Assembly (NCBI GenBank): GCA_945881915.1
Contig: CAMCVW010000006.1
Span: 61,936-125,935 of the forward strand
Length of the DNA stretch: 64,000 bases
From: Thermoflexus hugenholtzii JAD2
GTDB taxonomy: Bacteria > Chloroflexota > Chloroflexia > Chloroflexales > Roseiflexaceae
Direction of reading: 5' to 3'
The notes below the pieces were generated by a model. The model was not told where the DNA came from. It saw only the letters and a list, made by a program, of their open reading frames with translations, and ran no database searches. Shown piece after piece: positions 42,835 through 52,569 of this stretch. The number at the start of each line of letters is the position of its first letter. The first letter of the stretch is position 1. The position numbers and the translations under genes were made by a program.

Positions 42835-44685
42835 ATGAAGTTCCGCTTCAAAGCCCTGGCTTCACTGCTCGTAATGGCCTTCTTGGTCGTTGCATGTGGT
42901 GGCGCCGCAGCCCCAGCAGCAGAGCCAACCGCAGCACCAGCTGAGGAAGCTCCTGCAGCAGAGCCAACCGCAGCACCAGAAGAGGAAGCTCCTGCAGAGG
43001 AAGCACCAGCAAATGGTTTGGCTGAAGTTGCTCGCGAAGACACCCTGAACTTGGCATGGTCGGTTGCCAACCCAGGCGTGACGAACCCATGGGCCTCAGT
43101 CGGTTACTCTCACCAGGGCGGTAACGCCATGTTATGGGAGCCATTGGCTTACTACGCCATCTATGCTGACAAGCCAGTAATGTGGCTTGCCGACAGCATG
43201 GAGTACACCAAGCCAGACTTCACCGAGTTGACCATCAAGATGAACAAGGATGCCAAGTGGAGCGACGGCGTAGCCGTAACTGCTGACGACGTTGTGTTCA
43301 CCTTCGAAGGTCAGATGAAGAACGAGAAGTTGGGCTACCATGCACAGTTCAAGGAGTACGTGAAGGAAGTCAAAAAGGTTGATGGTTTGACCGTCGTAGT
43401 GACGTTCAACTTCCCAGCCCCTCGCTTCTCATTCGAAGTGCTCCACACCAAGTTCGACACCGGAATTCCAATCGTGCCAGCTCACGTGTTGAGCGCTCAG
43501 GCTGACGTGAATGAATTCGTCGGTGGCAACGACATGGTGCACTCAGGTCCATACAACGTCGTGTTGTGGGACGAGAACCAAAAGATCATGGACCTCCGCG
43601 CAGACTGGTGGGCCGTTACTGCAGGTAAGTCACCAATGCCTGAAGTCCAACGCATCGTCATCACCAACATCGGTGGTACGGTCGGTCAGAACATGGACGT
43701 CGTCGCTCAGAAAGTTGTTAACAACGAGTACGACGCAACGTTGGACATGCGCTCATCGGTCATCGGCAACATCTTGAAGCAGAACGCCAAGGTCACCACC
43801 CACACCGGCAGCAACCCACCATACGGATACCTCGACTGGTGGCCAAACAGCTTGTGGATGAACACCCAGATTGCTCCATATAACGACGTCCGTGTACGCC
43901 GTGCTATGAGCTTGGCTATCAACCGCGACACCATTAATGAGGTCGTGTACGAGGGTGCCAAAGTTGCTACCATCTACCCATTCCCAATGTATCCTGGCTT
44001 GCAGAAGTTCGCTGATACACCTGGTATGAAGGCTCTCGAGGCAGAACTCAATCCCGGCAAGTTTGACTTGGCCGAGAGCGATAAGCTGATGACCGAGGTC
44101 GGTTATGCCAAGAACGGCGACGGCTTCTGGGCGAAAGATGGCAAGACGGTCAACGCAGTTATCAACGGCTTCGAAGGCATCCACAGCGACATCGTACCAG
44201 TTTTGGTCGAAATGTTGCGTGTTGCTGGCTTTGAGGCTGACGTCAACTTCAGTGCCGATGCCTACCAGAATATGGCAGACGGCAAAGAAGGCTTGTACAT
44301 GTTCGGTCACGGCGCCAGCTTAGGCGATCCTGAAGCCGCATTGCAGCTGTTCCACAGCCGCTATAGCGCAGCAGTCGGTACCACCGCTGGCGGTAACCGC
44401 TTCTCACGCTATTCCAACACTGAGTACGACAAGATCCTCGACGAGATGGCTCCTCTCGCATCGAGCGATCCAAAGTTCACTGAGTTGGCCACAAAGGCTA
44501 TGGAGATTTACTGGAAGGATCAAATCGACATTCCAGCAATTCAATGGTTGCACCGCATTCCATACAACCAGACCTACTGGACCAATTGGCCAACGGCTGA
44601 TAACGTGGCTGGTGGTATCAATGGCGCCTTCTGGCACCACACCGCACCACTCGTCGTTGCAAACCTCAAGAAGGCTAGCAAGTAA
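42835..44685 (+). CDS. ABC transporter substrate-binding lipoprotein, family 5 (Dpp/Opp type)
   Basis: 616 residues. Signal peptide with lipobox LVVACGG, then an Ala/Pro/Glu linker (about 22-60). The family-5 signature KWSDGVAVTADDVVFTFE (about 140-157) is clear. Family members bind peptides, but also oligosaccharides such as cellobiose or uronides in thermophiles and Chloroflexota. ATG 42835 follows AAGGAGA. The synonymous codon choice (CCA, AAG, GTC, GAC) differs from neighbours and suggests strong expression. First gene of the Dpp/uronate cluster; a stem-loop at 44699 separates it from the permeases. Confidence 0.9.
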   Translation: MKFRFKALASLLVMAFLVVACGGAAAPAAEPTAAPAEEAPAAEPTAAPEEEAPAEEAPANGLAEVAREDTLNLAWSVANPGVTNPWASVGYSHQGGNAMLWEPLAYYAIYADKPVMWLADSMEYTKPDFTELTIKMNKDAKWSDGVAVTADDVVFTFEGQMKNEKLGYHAQFKEYVKEVKKVDGLTVVVTFNFPAPRFSFEVLHTKFDTGIPIVPAHVLSAQADVNEFVGGNDMVHSGPYNVVLWDENQKIMDLRADWWAVTAGKSPMPEVQRIVITNIGGTVGQNMDVVAQKVVNNEYDATLDMRSSVIGNILKQNAKVTTHTGSNPPYGYLDWWPNSLWMNTQIAPYNDVRVRRAMSLAINRDTINEVVYEGAKVATIYPFPMYPGLQKFADTPGMKALEAELNPGKFDLAESDKLMTEVGYAKNGDGFWAKDGKTVNAVINGFEGIHSDIVPVLVEMLRVAGFEADVNFSADAYQNMADGKEGLYMFGHGASLGDPEAALQLFHSRYSAAVGTTAGGNRFSRYSNTEYDKILDEMAPLASSDPKFTELATKAMEIYWKDQIDIPAIQWLHRIPYNQTYWTNWPTADNVAGGINGAFWHHTAPLVVANLKKASK

Positions 44686-44698
44686 TCAGTTCCGTCGT

Positions 44699-44729
44699 CC
44701 GTCCGGCATCGCAAGATGCCGGACGGTTT
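44699..44729 (+). terminator. Stem-loop between binding protein and permease genes
   Basis: CCGTCCGGCATC / GATGCCGGACGG with GCAA loop and only TTT following. Probably a leaky terminator or mRNA stabiliser that raises binding-protein levels over the membrane parts. Confidence 0.75.
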
Positions 44730-44833
44730 CCATCCCCCCTCTTACCCAACACCCACCCTCGAAAACGCAAACGTAGAGTACTCGCCACAACGAGGGCGTT
44801 GTCTATCCACTGGCTGTAGCCAAGGAGAGTACT

Positions 44834-45832
44834 GTGAGAATTCGTCTAATCCTGCGGCGTATTAGCTTCTTGATTATGGTCATTTGGGCAGCGTCGACCA
44901 TTACGTTCTTCATCCCACGCTTGTCTGATCGTAATCCCATCCGCGAACGTTTCGCTGAGCTCGCTCGTACTGGTGGTTTTTCTGCGAGTGACCTCGAAAC
45001 AATCGTGGCATCGTACAACAAAAAATTCGGCCTCGACAAGCCGTTGCTCGAGCAATATACCGACTACATCGGCAGTATTGCCCAACTCGATTTGGGTGTC
45101 TCGCTCAACCGCTTCCCCAAAACCGTGTTGGAAATCGTCATGGAGTCCCTGCCCTGGACCATTGCCCTGTTGTTTGTCTCTTCGATACTCTCATTCATTA
45201 TCGGGAATCTCCTGGGTGCAATTGCGGCATGGCCCAAGTCGCCCAGTTGGATGCGGTCGATTGCGACGCCGTTCGTGCTCTTTATGGGCGTACCCCCGGT
45301 GTTGCTGGCAATCTTCCTGCTGTTCTTACTGGCATTTAAATTGAAATTATTCCCTCTGGGGCAAGCATATTCCACTGGTATCGCGCCGGATTGGACAATC
45401 AGCTTCTTACTCAATGTGATGTGGCACCAAATGCTTCCGGCGATTTCGCTGATCCTGGGTTCGGTCGGCGGCTGGGTGTTGTCGATGCGCGGCATGGGGG
45501 TGACCATTCAGGGTGAAGACTACGTGAACTTTGCCGAACACAAAGGTCTGCAAGGAGGCGTAATCTTCCGCGATTATTATCTGCGTAACGCCATGCTGCC
45601 ACAGGTGACGGGGTTCGCACTCGCTTTAGGAAGTATTATTACTTCTGGAGCGGTCGTCGAGGGCCTCTATGCACTGCCAGGGTTGGGCAGTAAACTTTCG
45701 CAGGCAATCTCGTCCAATGACTTCTTGGTGATCTACGGCATCGTATTGTTTATTACCATGTCGGTTGCTACCTTGATGGTTTTGGTTGAGTTCTTGTATC
45801 CGCTCCTCGACCCACGCATCAAGACAGATTAG
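44834..45832 (+). CDS. Dpp/Opp-type ABC permease, DppB-like
   Basis: 332 residues, six helices, a long periplasmic loop after helix 1 (about 30-105), and the family motif LPWTIALLFVSSILSFIIG. It starts at GTG 44834 with AAGGAGAG upstream. Partners 45841-46770. Confidence 0.9.
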   Translation: MRIRLILRRISFLIMVIWAASTITFFIPRLSDRNPIRERFAELARTGGFSASDLETIVASYNKKFGLDKPLLEQYTDYIGSIAQLDLGVSLNRFPKTVLEIVMESLPWTIALLFVSSILSFIIGNLLGAIAAWPKSPSWMRSIATPFVLFMGVPPVLLAIFLLFLLAFKLKLFPLGQAYSTGIAPDWTISFLLNVMWHQMLPAISLILGSVGGWVLSMRGMGVTIQGEDYVNFAEHKGLQGGVIFRDYYLRNAMLPQVTGFALALGSIITSGAVVEGLYALPGLGSKLSQAISSNDFLVIYGIVLFITMSVATLMVLVEFLYPLLDPRIKTD

Positions 45833-45840
45833 GAGCACAG

Positions 45841-46770
45841 ATGACAACGTTGACTTCCCCCTATGCTCCACCCATCCAACCGAGTCGTTGGAAGCTCATA
45901 CGCGGCTATTTGCGCCGGAATAAGAGCTTGTTGGCAGGGCTTTTGATTCTGTTATTTCTGATTTTGTTTACCCTTACCGGCCTGTTCATCGTAGAACCCA
46001 AGCATGCCTTCCCGCTGTCGGTTCGCACCAAACAGCCTCCGGGATTGCTCGACTTCGGGATTGAAAACTGGCCAGGGAAGTTGCCTCTCGGCAGCGATTT
46101 CTTTGGGCGTGACATGTATGCTGCCATGGTCCGGGGAATGTGGCAGACCGCCCTCATCGGCGTTTTATCCGGTGCGGCAGGAACGTTGATTGGTGTCGTC
46201 CTGGGCTTCACGTCGGCATATTTCGGTGGCTTGTTTGATACCATCATCAAGGGTATCTGTCAGATTTTGACCCCGATTCCTGTCTTCATGATTCAAATCA
46301 TCATTGCTTCGTCGCTCGACAAACGCGATGTGACCATTTTTACGATGGCAGGTATCGTCGTCATGTTGGCATGGATGGCACCGACGTTGGTCATCCGCTC
46401 GCAAGTACTGTCCATGAAGGAACGCCAGTTTGTGTCGGTTGCCAAGCTCTCGGGCGTGGGCAATGGCGGCATCATCTTCGGCGAAATCATGCCGAATCTG
46501 TTACCGTTCATCGCCGCAGCATTTGTCAGTCAAGTTTTTAACGGCGTATTCTCGTCGTTCTACTTGGCAATCGTGGGTCTTGGACCATTGCGTGAGCCGC
46601 TGTTGGGTAACATCATCTGGGCTGCGCAATCACAAGGCGCGTTCTTTAACGGATGGTGGTGGTGGCCAATTTTGCCGGCGTTTGCAATGGTGCTGATTCT
46701 CAGCTCGTTGGCGCTCATCAACATGGGTATGGACGAGTTGGCCAATCCACGTATACGGAAAACGGAGTAA
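45841..46770 (+). CDS. Dpp/Opp-type ABC permease, DppC-like
   Basis: 309 residues, N-terminal cytoplasmic segment and helix (about 30-50), extracellular region with GSDFFGRDMYAAMVRG (the conserved GTDxxGRD motif of DppC), then five helices. ATG 45841 lies 8 nt after the DppB-like stop. Confidence 0.92.
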   Translation: MTTLTSPYAPPIQPSRWKLIRGYLRRNKSLLAGLLILLFLILFTLTGLFIVEPKHAFPLSVRTKQPPGLLDFGIENWPGKLPLGSDFFGRDMYAAMVRGMWQTALIGVLSGAAGTLIGVVLGFTSAYFGGLFDTIIKGICQILTPIPVFMIQIIIASSLDKRDVTIFTMAGIVVMLAWMAPTLVIRSQVLSMKERQFVSVAKLSGVGNGGIIFGEIMPNLLPFIAAAFVSQVFNGVFSSFYLAIVGLGPLREPLLGNIIWAAQSQGAFFNGWWWWPILPAFAMVLILSSLALINMGMDELANPRIRKTE

Positions 46771-46773
46771 GCA

Positions 46774-47736
46774 ATGTCAGCAATTTTGCAGGTACGCGAC
46801 CTCCAGGTTTCGTATTATACCGATCTCGGTCGCGCGACCGCGTTGAACCGAGTCAATCTCGACCTCCAGGCCGGCGAAAAGCTCGGTCTGGTGGGTGAAT
46901 CAGGCTCTGGTAAGAGCACCATGGCACTGGCCATGATGCGTATGATTAAGGCTCCTGGTCGCATCGAAAGCGGCAGCGTTGATGTCGACGGCGTCGATTT
47001 GATGAGTCTGTCAGAGGAAGAGATGCGTCTGGCGCGCCTCAGCCGAATCGCCTACATCCCCCAAGGTGCAATGAACTCGCTGAACCCGGTCATGCGTATC
47101 GGTGCACAGATGGTCGATGCCATTCGTGCTCACGTTCCGAATATGTCCAAAGACGCCATGATTACCCGGGCCAAAGATTCACTCGAATCGGTCGACCTCA
47201 AACGCAATGTGTTTGACATGTATGCGCACGAGCTCTCGGGTGGCATGAAGCAACGTGTCTGTATCGCTATCGGTATTTTGCTCAAGCCGAAAGTCATCAT
47301 CGCCGACGAGCCGACCAGCGCACTCGATGTGGTGACCCAGCGGCAAGTCATGGAGACCATTGATCGCGTCCAAAAGGAAATCGGCACCGCCGTCATCCTC
47401 ATCGGTCATGACATGGGCTTAATGGCGCAATTTGTCGACAAGGTTGCCGTGATGTACGCAGGTCGATTGACCGAAGTCAGCACGGTGCGTGATATGTTTG
47501 GCGCACCCATGCACCCCTACGCACAGGCACTCATCAAGAGTCTGCCGAACCTCAAGAACAAAGGCGTCTTCTCGGGTATCCCTGGTTTGGCACCGTCGCT
47601 GCTGCGCATCCCGACAGGGTGTGCATTCCATCCGCGTTGTATGCAGGCGATGGAGGGCTGCAAAACCATTGTTCCAGAGGTGAAGGATCACAGCGGGCGT
47701 TTGGTTGCCTGCCATCTCTATACGGAAGGGGCATAA
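46774..47736 (+). CDS. Dpp/Opp-type ABC ATPase, DppD-like
   Basis: 320 residues. Walker A GESGSGKST (about 38-46), signature LSGGMKQR (about 153-160), Walker B KVIIADEPTSALD (about 173-185), and the C-terminal oligopeptide-type extension with Cys-rich PTGCAFHPRCMQAMEGC (about 282-298) that can bind a 4Fe-4S cluster in this family. ATG 46774 lies 3 nt after the previous stop. Confidence 0.94.
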   Translation: MSAILQVRDLQVSYYTDLGRATALNRVNLDLQAGEKLGLVGESGSGKSTMALAMMRMIKAPGRIESGSVDVDGVDLMSLSEEEMRLARLSRIAYIPQGAMNSLNPVMRIGAQMVDAIRAHVPNMSKDAMITRAKDSLESVDLKRNVFDMYAHELSGGMKQRVCIAIGILLKPKVIIADEPTSALDVVTQRQVMETIDRVQKEIGTAVILIGHDMGLMAQFVDKVAVMYAGRLTEVSTVRDMFGAPMHPYAQALIKSLPNLKNKGVFSGIPGLAPSLLRIPTGCAFHPRCMQAMEGCKTIVPEVKDHSGRLVACHLYTEGA

Positions 47737-47738
47737 CC

Positions 47739-48755
47739 GTGACACATTTGCTCGAGTTTCGTAACGTCACAAAAACGTACACGCGTGGCTACTTCGCTGA
47801 CGCAGGGACCACCGCGTTGAAGGACTTTTCGATGGTGCTCGACGAAGATTCGCCGACCATCATGACCGTTGCCGGTGAGTCCGGGAGCGGCAAAACCACC
47901 ATCGCCATGCTGTTGTTGGGCTTTATCGAGCCCACCAAAGGTGAGATTCTCTACAAAGGGAAGAACATCAAAAACTTGCGTGGCGAAGAACGCATGAACT
48001 TCCGTCGCGAGGTCCAAGCAGTCTTCCAAGACCCATTTGCGGTGTTTAATCCCTTCTACATGGTCGATCACTTGTTGACCGTGCCCATCGAGCGCTTCAA
48101 GTTGGCCAAATCCAAGGCCGATGCGCGCAACAAAATGGAAGAAGCGTTGACGTCGGTCGGTTTGCGCCCCGAAGACATCCTCGGCAGATTCCCCCATCAA
48201 TTGTCCGGTGGCCAACGCCAACGTATCAATGTGGCACGTGCGCTTTTGCTCAAGCCCAAGGTACTCGTTGCAGACGAACCAGTATCGATGGTCGACGCTT
48301 CGTTGCGTGCCAACATCCTCGAATCACTCCGTGGATTGCACCGGGACCACGGCGTCTCGATTGTCTACATTACCCACGACTTGACCACGGCATACCATGT
48401 GGCCAACTCCATTGTGGTGCTCTACAAGGGTGCCGTGATGGAGGCCGGCGATGTCGAGACCGTCATTCAAAAACCTGAGCACCCCTATACCAAATTGCTC
48501 ATCGACTCAATTCCTTGGCCTGAGCTCGATCGGCGTTGGGGCAGCGACGGGATGATGGTCAAAGAGGCTGATGGCAGTGACATAGGCGCCAAGGGTTGCC
48601 GCTTCATGGGTCGTTGCCCGCATGCCGTCGATGCCTGTGGGGTGAGTGTTCCTCCGTTATATCGCGTAGGTAAGACACAAGTGGCTTCGTGTGTCCTCCA
48701 TTCTGCAAAACCGGTTTTGCCTGCAGCCCAACTGACAGACGTCTTGCCGGTATAA
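47739..48755 (+). CDS. Dpp/Opp-type ABC ATPase, DppF-like
   Basis: 338 residues from GTG 47739, 2 nt after the DppD-like stop (GGAAGGGG upstream); a longer frame from 47619 lies inside that gene. Walker A GESGSGKTT (about 43-51), signature LSGGQRQRI (about 153-161), Walker B KVLVADEPVSMVD (about 173-185), and the C-terminal Cys pattern KGCRFMGRCPHAVDAC. Completes a full importer with its own ATPases, unlike the two sugar importers in this window. Confidence 0.93.
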   Translation: MTHLLEFRNVTKTYTRGYFADAGTTALKDFSMVLDEDSPTIMTVAGESGSGKTTIAMLLLGFIEPTKGEILYKGKNIKNLRGEERMNFRREVQAVFQDPFAVFNPFYMVDHLLTVPIERFKLAKSKADARNKMEEALTSVGLRPEDILGRFPHQLSGGQRQRINVARALLLKPKVLVADEPVSMVDASLRANILESLRGLHRDHGVSIVYITHDLTTAYHVANSIVVLYKGAVMEAGDVETVIQKPEHPYTKLLIDSIPWPELDRRWGSDGMMVKEADGSDIGAKGCRFMGRCPHAVDACGVSVPPLYRVGKTQVASCVLHSAKPVLPAAQLTDVLPV

Positions 48756-48768
48756 CGCGTAACTCGTA

Positions 48769-48817
48769 CAGGGCGCACACGAGCAATGGTATCTACGTAC
48801 CGCTGCAGTGCGCCCTG
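48769..48817 (+). promoter_or_regulatory. Long nested hairpin between importer and catabolic genes
   Basis: CAGGGCGCAC pairs with GTGCGCCCTG around a loop that itself folds (GGTA/TACC). No T-run follows. It may mark processing, pausing or partial termination 22 nt before ATG 48839. Confidence 0.5.
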
Positions 48818-48838
48818 GTGTAATGAACGGACATTGAC

Positions 48839-49684
48839 ATGGTCGTCAGTGAGTGGTCGCCGAGTGATCAGTTGTCGTATCGCTGTCGCCGCACATCGCG
48901 GAAGCCCGCTATGAATGGCCAGCTCTCGTGCCCCGTTTGGGAGCGCGCAGAACAGTCCCCACGATTTGTCGACATGATTAGTGGCGCTCCTGGTATCTAC
49001 GATACTCGGTCAGCTGCGGTCTGGGACGATAAGGCATTGTATGTCGGTTTTTGGGTGGAAGAGCCACAAGTGGCCGCCACACTCACGACACGCGATGCCC
49101 TTATATTTTTGGAAAACGATGTCGAAGTCTTCATCGACGGCGGTGACGCCTACTATGAGTTCGAGATAAACGCACTCGGTACCATCTACGAAGTTTTTTT
49201 TGTCTGGCAAGACGCATGGAAGAAGGGCGGAGTCTGGGACACGCCTGAGTTCGATGTGCACGATCACAGCGCCATCCTATTTGGCGGCAACCACGATCGC
49301 TCCGCCCAACATTTTTGGCGCGGGACGCACCCTCGTGGGTTGCGCTGGGCCTACCGGCACTATGACTTGCCTGGCTTGCAAACCGCGGTCCACGTCGATG
49401 GCGAAATCAATAATCCGGCGGTCATCGATCGTGGCTGGCGCGTCGAATTAGCATTTCCCTGGGCAGGGATGAAGCACCTCGCCAACGTTCGTTCTTTGCC
49501 CCCCAAAGCAGGTGACGAGTGGCGAATTTTCTTCGGCCGCTTCCAAAAACTCGAACTGGCGGGCCAAGTGGTGTCGCAACCAGCAGCCTGGAGTTGGGGC
49601 AAAGTAGGCTCCGGTGACAATCACATCCCCGAACGCTTCACCAAGATTATCTTTGACGACACAGATGTGATGGGGAACACATGA
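48839..49684 (+). CDS. CBM9-like carbohydrate-binding domain protein
   Basis: 281 residues with no signal peptide. The layout YRCRRTS...NGQLSCPVWERAE...FVDMI (13-46), SAAVWDDKALYVGFWVEEP (about 58-76), then DVEVFID...YYEFEINALGTIYEVFF matches family 9 carbohydrate-binding-like proteins, where Trp and Asp/Asn residues hold a reducing-end sugar. Its cytoplasmic location and place among sugar-acid enzymes suggest an accessory or uncharacterised enzyme rather than a secreted binding module. Ribosome site weak. The stop overlaps the next gene by 4 nt. Confidence 0.75.
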   Translation: MVVSEWSPSDQLSYRCRRTSRKPAMNGQLSCPVWERAEQSPRFVDMISGAPGIYDTRSAAVWDDKALYVGFWVEEPQVAATLTTRDALIFLENDVEVFIDGGDAYYEFEINALGTIYEVFFVWQDAWKKGGVWDTPEFDVHDHSAILFGGNHDRSAQHFWRGTHPRGLRWAYRHYDLPGLQTAVHVDGEINNPAVIDRGWRVELAFPWAGMKHLANVRSLPPKAGDEWRIFFGRFQKLELAGQVVSQPAAWSWGKVGSGDNHIPERFTKIIFDDTDVMGNT

Positions 49685-50664
49685 ACCCTACCTCTCTGAA
49701 CACCGTCGGCACTGATGGCTTTGAACGAATCAGCATCCAAAACAGTTTTCTCCGCTGTGAGTACATGCCTGGTTTGGGCGGCAAGATATCGAGTATCACT
49801 GATGTACGCACGCAACGCGAATGGTTGTGGCGTCATCCGCGCATGGCATATGCCATCGTGCCATCGACAGCGAGTTATGTGTCGACGGCAGACACGGGTG
49901 GTTGGGATGAATGCTTCCCGACGGTGGGCACGTGTCAGTATCCTGCAGAGCCGTGGTTGGGCGCCTTTTTGGCTGATCATGGGGAACTCTGGTGCCAGAC
50001 ACCGCACTCCGAGCTCGTACCTGATGGTGATGCCATCGTGATTGCGACGTCCTGGCAAGGTATCAACCTTCCATATACCTTTGAACGGCGCTTACGGATC
50101 GACGATAGTGAACAGCTGACGCTCGATTATTGTGTGACCAATCAGGGTGCAGCACCGCTTCACTGGATTTGGTGTGCCCATCCATTGATGGCCATTGAGC
50201 CGGGAATGGGCGTGCACACGCCAGAGGGGACCGTGTTCTTTCGACAGGGAGCCAACGGCAGCCTCACCAGTGAACCTGCATACGCGATTCACCCTACCAG
50301 CGATAAAACACTCGATTTACGGGTTTTGCCAGAACGCACAAGCGGTTACGGTGTAAAACTGTATAGCGATGTATTGCCGCGTGGCTGGGTCGAATTGCGG
50401 GCACATGATGGTTCATTGGCGATGGAATGGGATGTCCGCGAGGTGCCGCAGTTGGCCATCTGGTTCAATGCGGGGGCTTGGTCGGCAGACGGTGGGACGC
50501 CGTATTACAACATGGGGATTGAGCCGGCGATAGGGGTCTACGACCCGTTGTCGGATGCATATACCAAAACAGTCACGTATGCCACACTTGCCCCCGGCCA
50601 GCAACGGCGCTGGCAGGTTCGGGTACGTATCGATGCAGTTACAAAAGGAGCGTGTGATGATTAA
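49681..50664 (+). CDS. Aldose-epimerase-like (mutarotase-fold) protein
   Basis: 327 residues, galactose-mutarotase-like beta fold. FLRCEYMPGLGGKISSITD (about 20-38) is the typical opening strand; GGWDECFPTV (about 72-81) holds an acidic pair, and WCAHPLMAIEPG (about 163-174) has the His position used for ring opening in mutarotases. Likely interconverts anomers or epimerises a sugar or uronate. ATG overlaps the CBM9-like stop (ATGA). Confidence 0.75.
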   Translation: MNPTSLNTVGTDGFERISIQNSFLRCEYMPGLGGKISSITDVRTQREWLWRHPRMAYAIVPSTASYVSTADTGGWDECFPTVGTCQYPAEPWLGAFLADHGELWCQTPHSELVPDGDAIVIATSWQGINLPYTFERRLRIDDSEQLTLDYCVTNQGAAPLHWIWCAHPLMAIEPGMGVHTPEGTVFFRQGANGSLTSEPAYAIHPTSDKTLDLRVLPERTSGYGVKLYSDVLPRGWVELRAHDGSLAMEWDVREVPQLAIWFNAGAWSADGGTPYYNMGIEPAIGVYDPLSDAYTKTVTYATLAPGQQRRWQVRVRIDAVTKGACDD

Positions 50665-51640
50665 GATTGCCGAAGCGTTGCCACCCACACCGTCGATGTT
50701 GTGGACCCTCTCGAAGCAGTGTGGAGTCGATTTTGCAGTAGGCGGTTTGCCATTTGGCGACCCGATGAATGGCACCGACAACGCATGTGACTATCTGCCG
50801 TTGTTGCGCATGAAGCAGAAGTACGAAGACGGCGGATTCAAGCTCGAAGTCATCGAAGCACGCCCACCGCTCAACCTCGCCAAACGTGGCTTGCCTGGTC
50901 GTGATGCCGAAATCGACGTCGCCTGTGCCCTCATCGAAAACATGGGCCGCCTCAAGATTCCGGTCTGGTGCTACGAGTGGATGACCGACTTCAACTGGAT
51001 GCGTACCTCCACGACCACCCCATCACGTGGTGGCAGTGTGGTCACCAGCTATGACCATAATCTGATGTCCGATGCCCCCAATACCGAACTCGGACCAATC
51101 AGCGAAGAAGAACTCTGGACAAACCTCGAGTACTTCATGAAGCGCATTGTGCCGGTAGCCGAAAAAGCCGGCGTCAAGTTGGCCATGCACCCCGACGATC
51201 CACCGCGTTCACCGATTCGCGGTGTGGGTCGCATCATGCGCAGCATCGACAACTATCAGCGCCTCATCGATATGATCCCAAGCCCAGTCAACGGCATCAC
51301 CATGTGTCAAGGCAACTTCACCATGATGACCGATGATTTGCCAGCGGCTATTCGGAAGTTCGGCAAACAGGACAAAATCTTCTTTGTCCACTTCCGTGAT
51401 GTCATCGGTGACAAAGACAAATTCGAAGAATCATGGCACGATGCCGGCAAAACTGATATGGCTGCATGTATGCAGGCATACAAAGACATCAACTTCAACG
51501 GTGTGTTGCGCCCGGATCACGTACCAACGGTTGCGGGTGACAGCAATGAAAACGCCGGCTACTCCGCTTTCGGACGCTTGTATGCCATCGGCTACATTCG
51601 TGGTCTGCGTGAAGTCGTCTGGGGTCAAAAAGGCAACTAA
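50657..51640 (+). CDS. uxuA: Mannonate dehydratase (UxuA family)
   Basis: 327 residues from ATG 50657, overlapping the mutarotase stop by 8 nt; longer upstream frames lie inside that gene. Metal and active-site motifs of UxuA are present: KLAMHPDDPP (His/Asp, about 174-183), MCQGNF (Cys, about 216-221), FFVHFRDV (about 242-249), and LRPDHVP (about 285-291). UxuA removes water from D-mannonate to give 2-keto-3-deoxygluconate in hexuronate breakdown, using Fe2+ or Mn2+. A second family member is at 60070. Confidence 0.88.
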   Translation: MIKIAEALPPTPSMLWTLSKQCGVDFAVGGLPFGDPMNGTDNACDYLPLLRMKQKYEDGGFKLEVIEARPPLNLAKRGLPGRDAEIDVACALIENMGRLKIPVWCYEWMTDFNWMRTSTTTPSRGGSVVTSYDHNLMSDAPNTELGPISEEELWTNLEYFMKRIVPVAEKAGVKLAMHPDDPPRSPIRGVGRIMRSIDNYQRLIDMIPSPVNGITMCQGNFTMMTDDLPAAIRKFGKQDKIFFVHFRDVIGDKDKFEESWHDAGKTDMAACMQAYKDINFNGVLRPDHVPTVAGDSNENAGYSAFGRLYAIGYIRGLREVVWGQKGN

Positions 51641-51711
51641 CCAATCGCTTCGGTACGCGCCTGCATCTCTGTAGAATGCAGGCTGGTGGCCGGGGTACAG
51701 ACGGAGCAGAC

Positions 51712-52533
51712 ATGCGCATCGCAGTCACAGGTGGGAGTGGGAGTGTGGGGAAGCACGTCATTGCAAAGGCTGTCGCCATGGGGCACAGCGTGCGCAATAT
51801 CGACCGTGTGCCGGCCCCCGAAGGCTCAATCCCCGCAGGGGTTGAGTATGTCAATGCAGAGTTGTCGGATTATCAGTCCTTCCATGAGGCAATCGACGGT
51901 TTCGATGTCTTGATCCATTTGGCAGCGATTCCTGCTCCCGGTGGGTACCCCGAGCATGTGGTGCACAACAACAATGTCACCAGCAGTTACAACGCGCTCT
52001 TGGCTGCTGCCAAAGTGGGCATCAAGCGCGTTGTGCAAGCCTCGAGCATCAATGCAATCGGCGCAGTGTATAGTCGGTGGCCGACATATGAGTTTTTGCC
52101 GGTGACGGAATTACATCCGACATACAGCGAAGACCCATATAGTTTGTCGAAGTGGATCTGCGAAATCCAAGGGGATTCGATGGCGCGTCGCTACGAAGAC
52201 ATGACCATTGCCTCGTTGCGCTTCCACTGGGTGGTGGCCAATCTCGAGATGGCGCAGACCCGCGCCAACAACAATTCTGATTCAAACGCCAAGCAACTCT
52301 GGGCATATACCCTGGCAGAATCCGCTGCCCGGGCGTGTCTGGCGATTTTGGATGCCAAATATGTCGGTCACGAGGCGTTTTATATCGTGTCGCCGACGAC
52401 CGTGATGGCCGAATCAACGCCCGAGTTGATGACGCAATGGTGGCCGAAGGTCCCTGTGACGCAACCCATCAGCGGGCAGCAAGGTGTGTATGACTGCAGC
52501 AAGGCGTTTCGGCTTTTGGGCTGGACGCATTGA
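51712..52533 (+). CDS. SDR-family NAD(P)-dependent epimerase/dehydrogenase (uronate-dehydrogenase-like)
   Basis: 273 residues, extended short-chain dehydrogenase. NAD-binding TGGSGSVGKHV (6-16), catalytic Ser in ASSINAIGAVY (about 108) and YSLSK for the Tyr-Lys pair (about 143-147). Short length and context resemble bacterial uronate dehydrogenases, which oxidise glucuronate or galacturonate to aldarates. A sugar epimerase role is the alternative. ATG 51712 follows GGAG. Confidence 0.78.
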   Translation: MRIAVTGGSGSVGKHVIAKAVAMGHSVRNIDRVPAPEGSIPAGVEYVNAELSDYQSFHEAIDGFDVLIHLAAIPAPGGYPEHVVHNNNVTSSYNALLAAAKVGIKRVVQASSINAIGAVYSRWPTYEFLPVTELHPTYSEDPYSLSKWICEIQGDSMARRYEDMTIASLRFHWVVANLEMAQTRANNNSDSNAKQLWAYTLAESAARACLAILDAKYVGHEAFYIVSPTTVMAESTPELMTQWWPKVPVTQPISGQQGVYDCSKAFRLLGWTH

Positions 52534-52569
52534 TTTCTGCGTGATTTTTTATGTGAAAGGGTACCCCCA

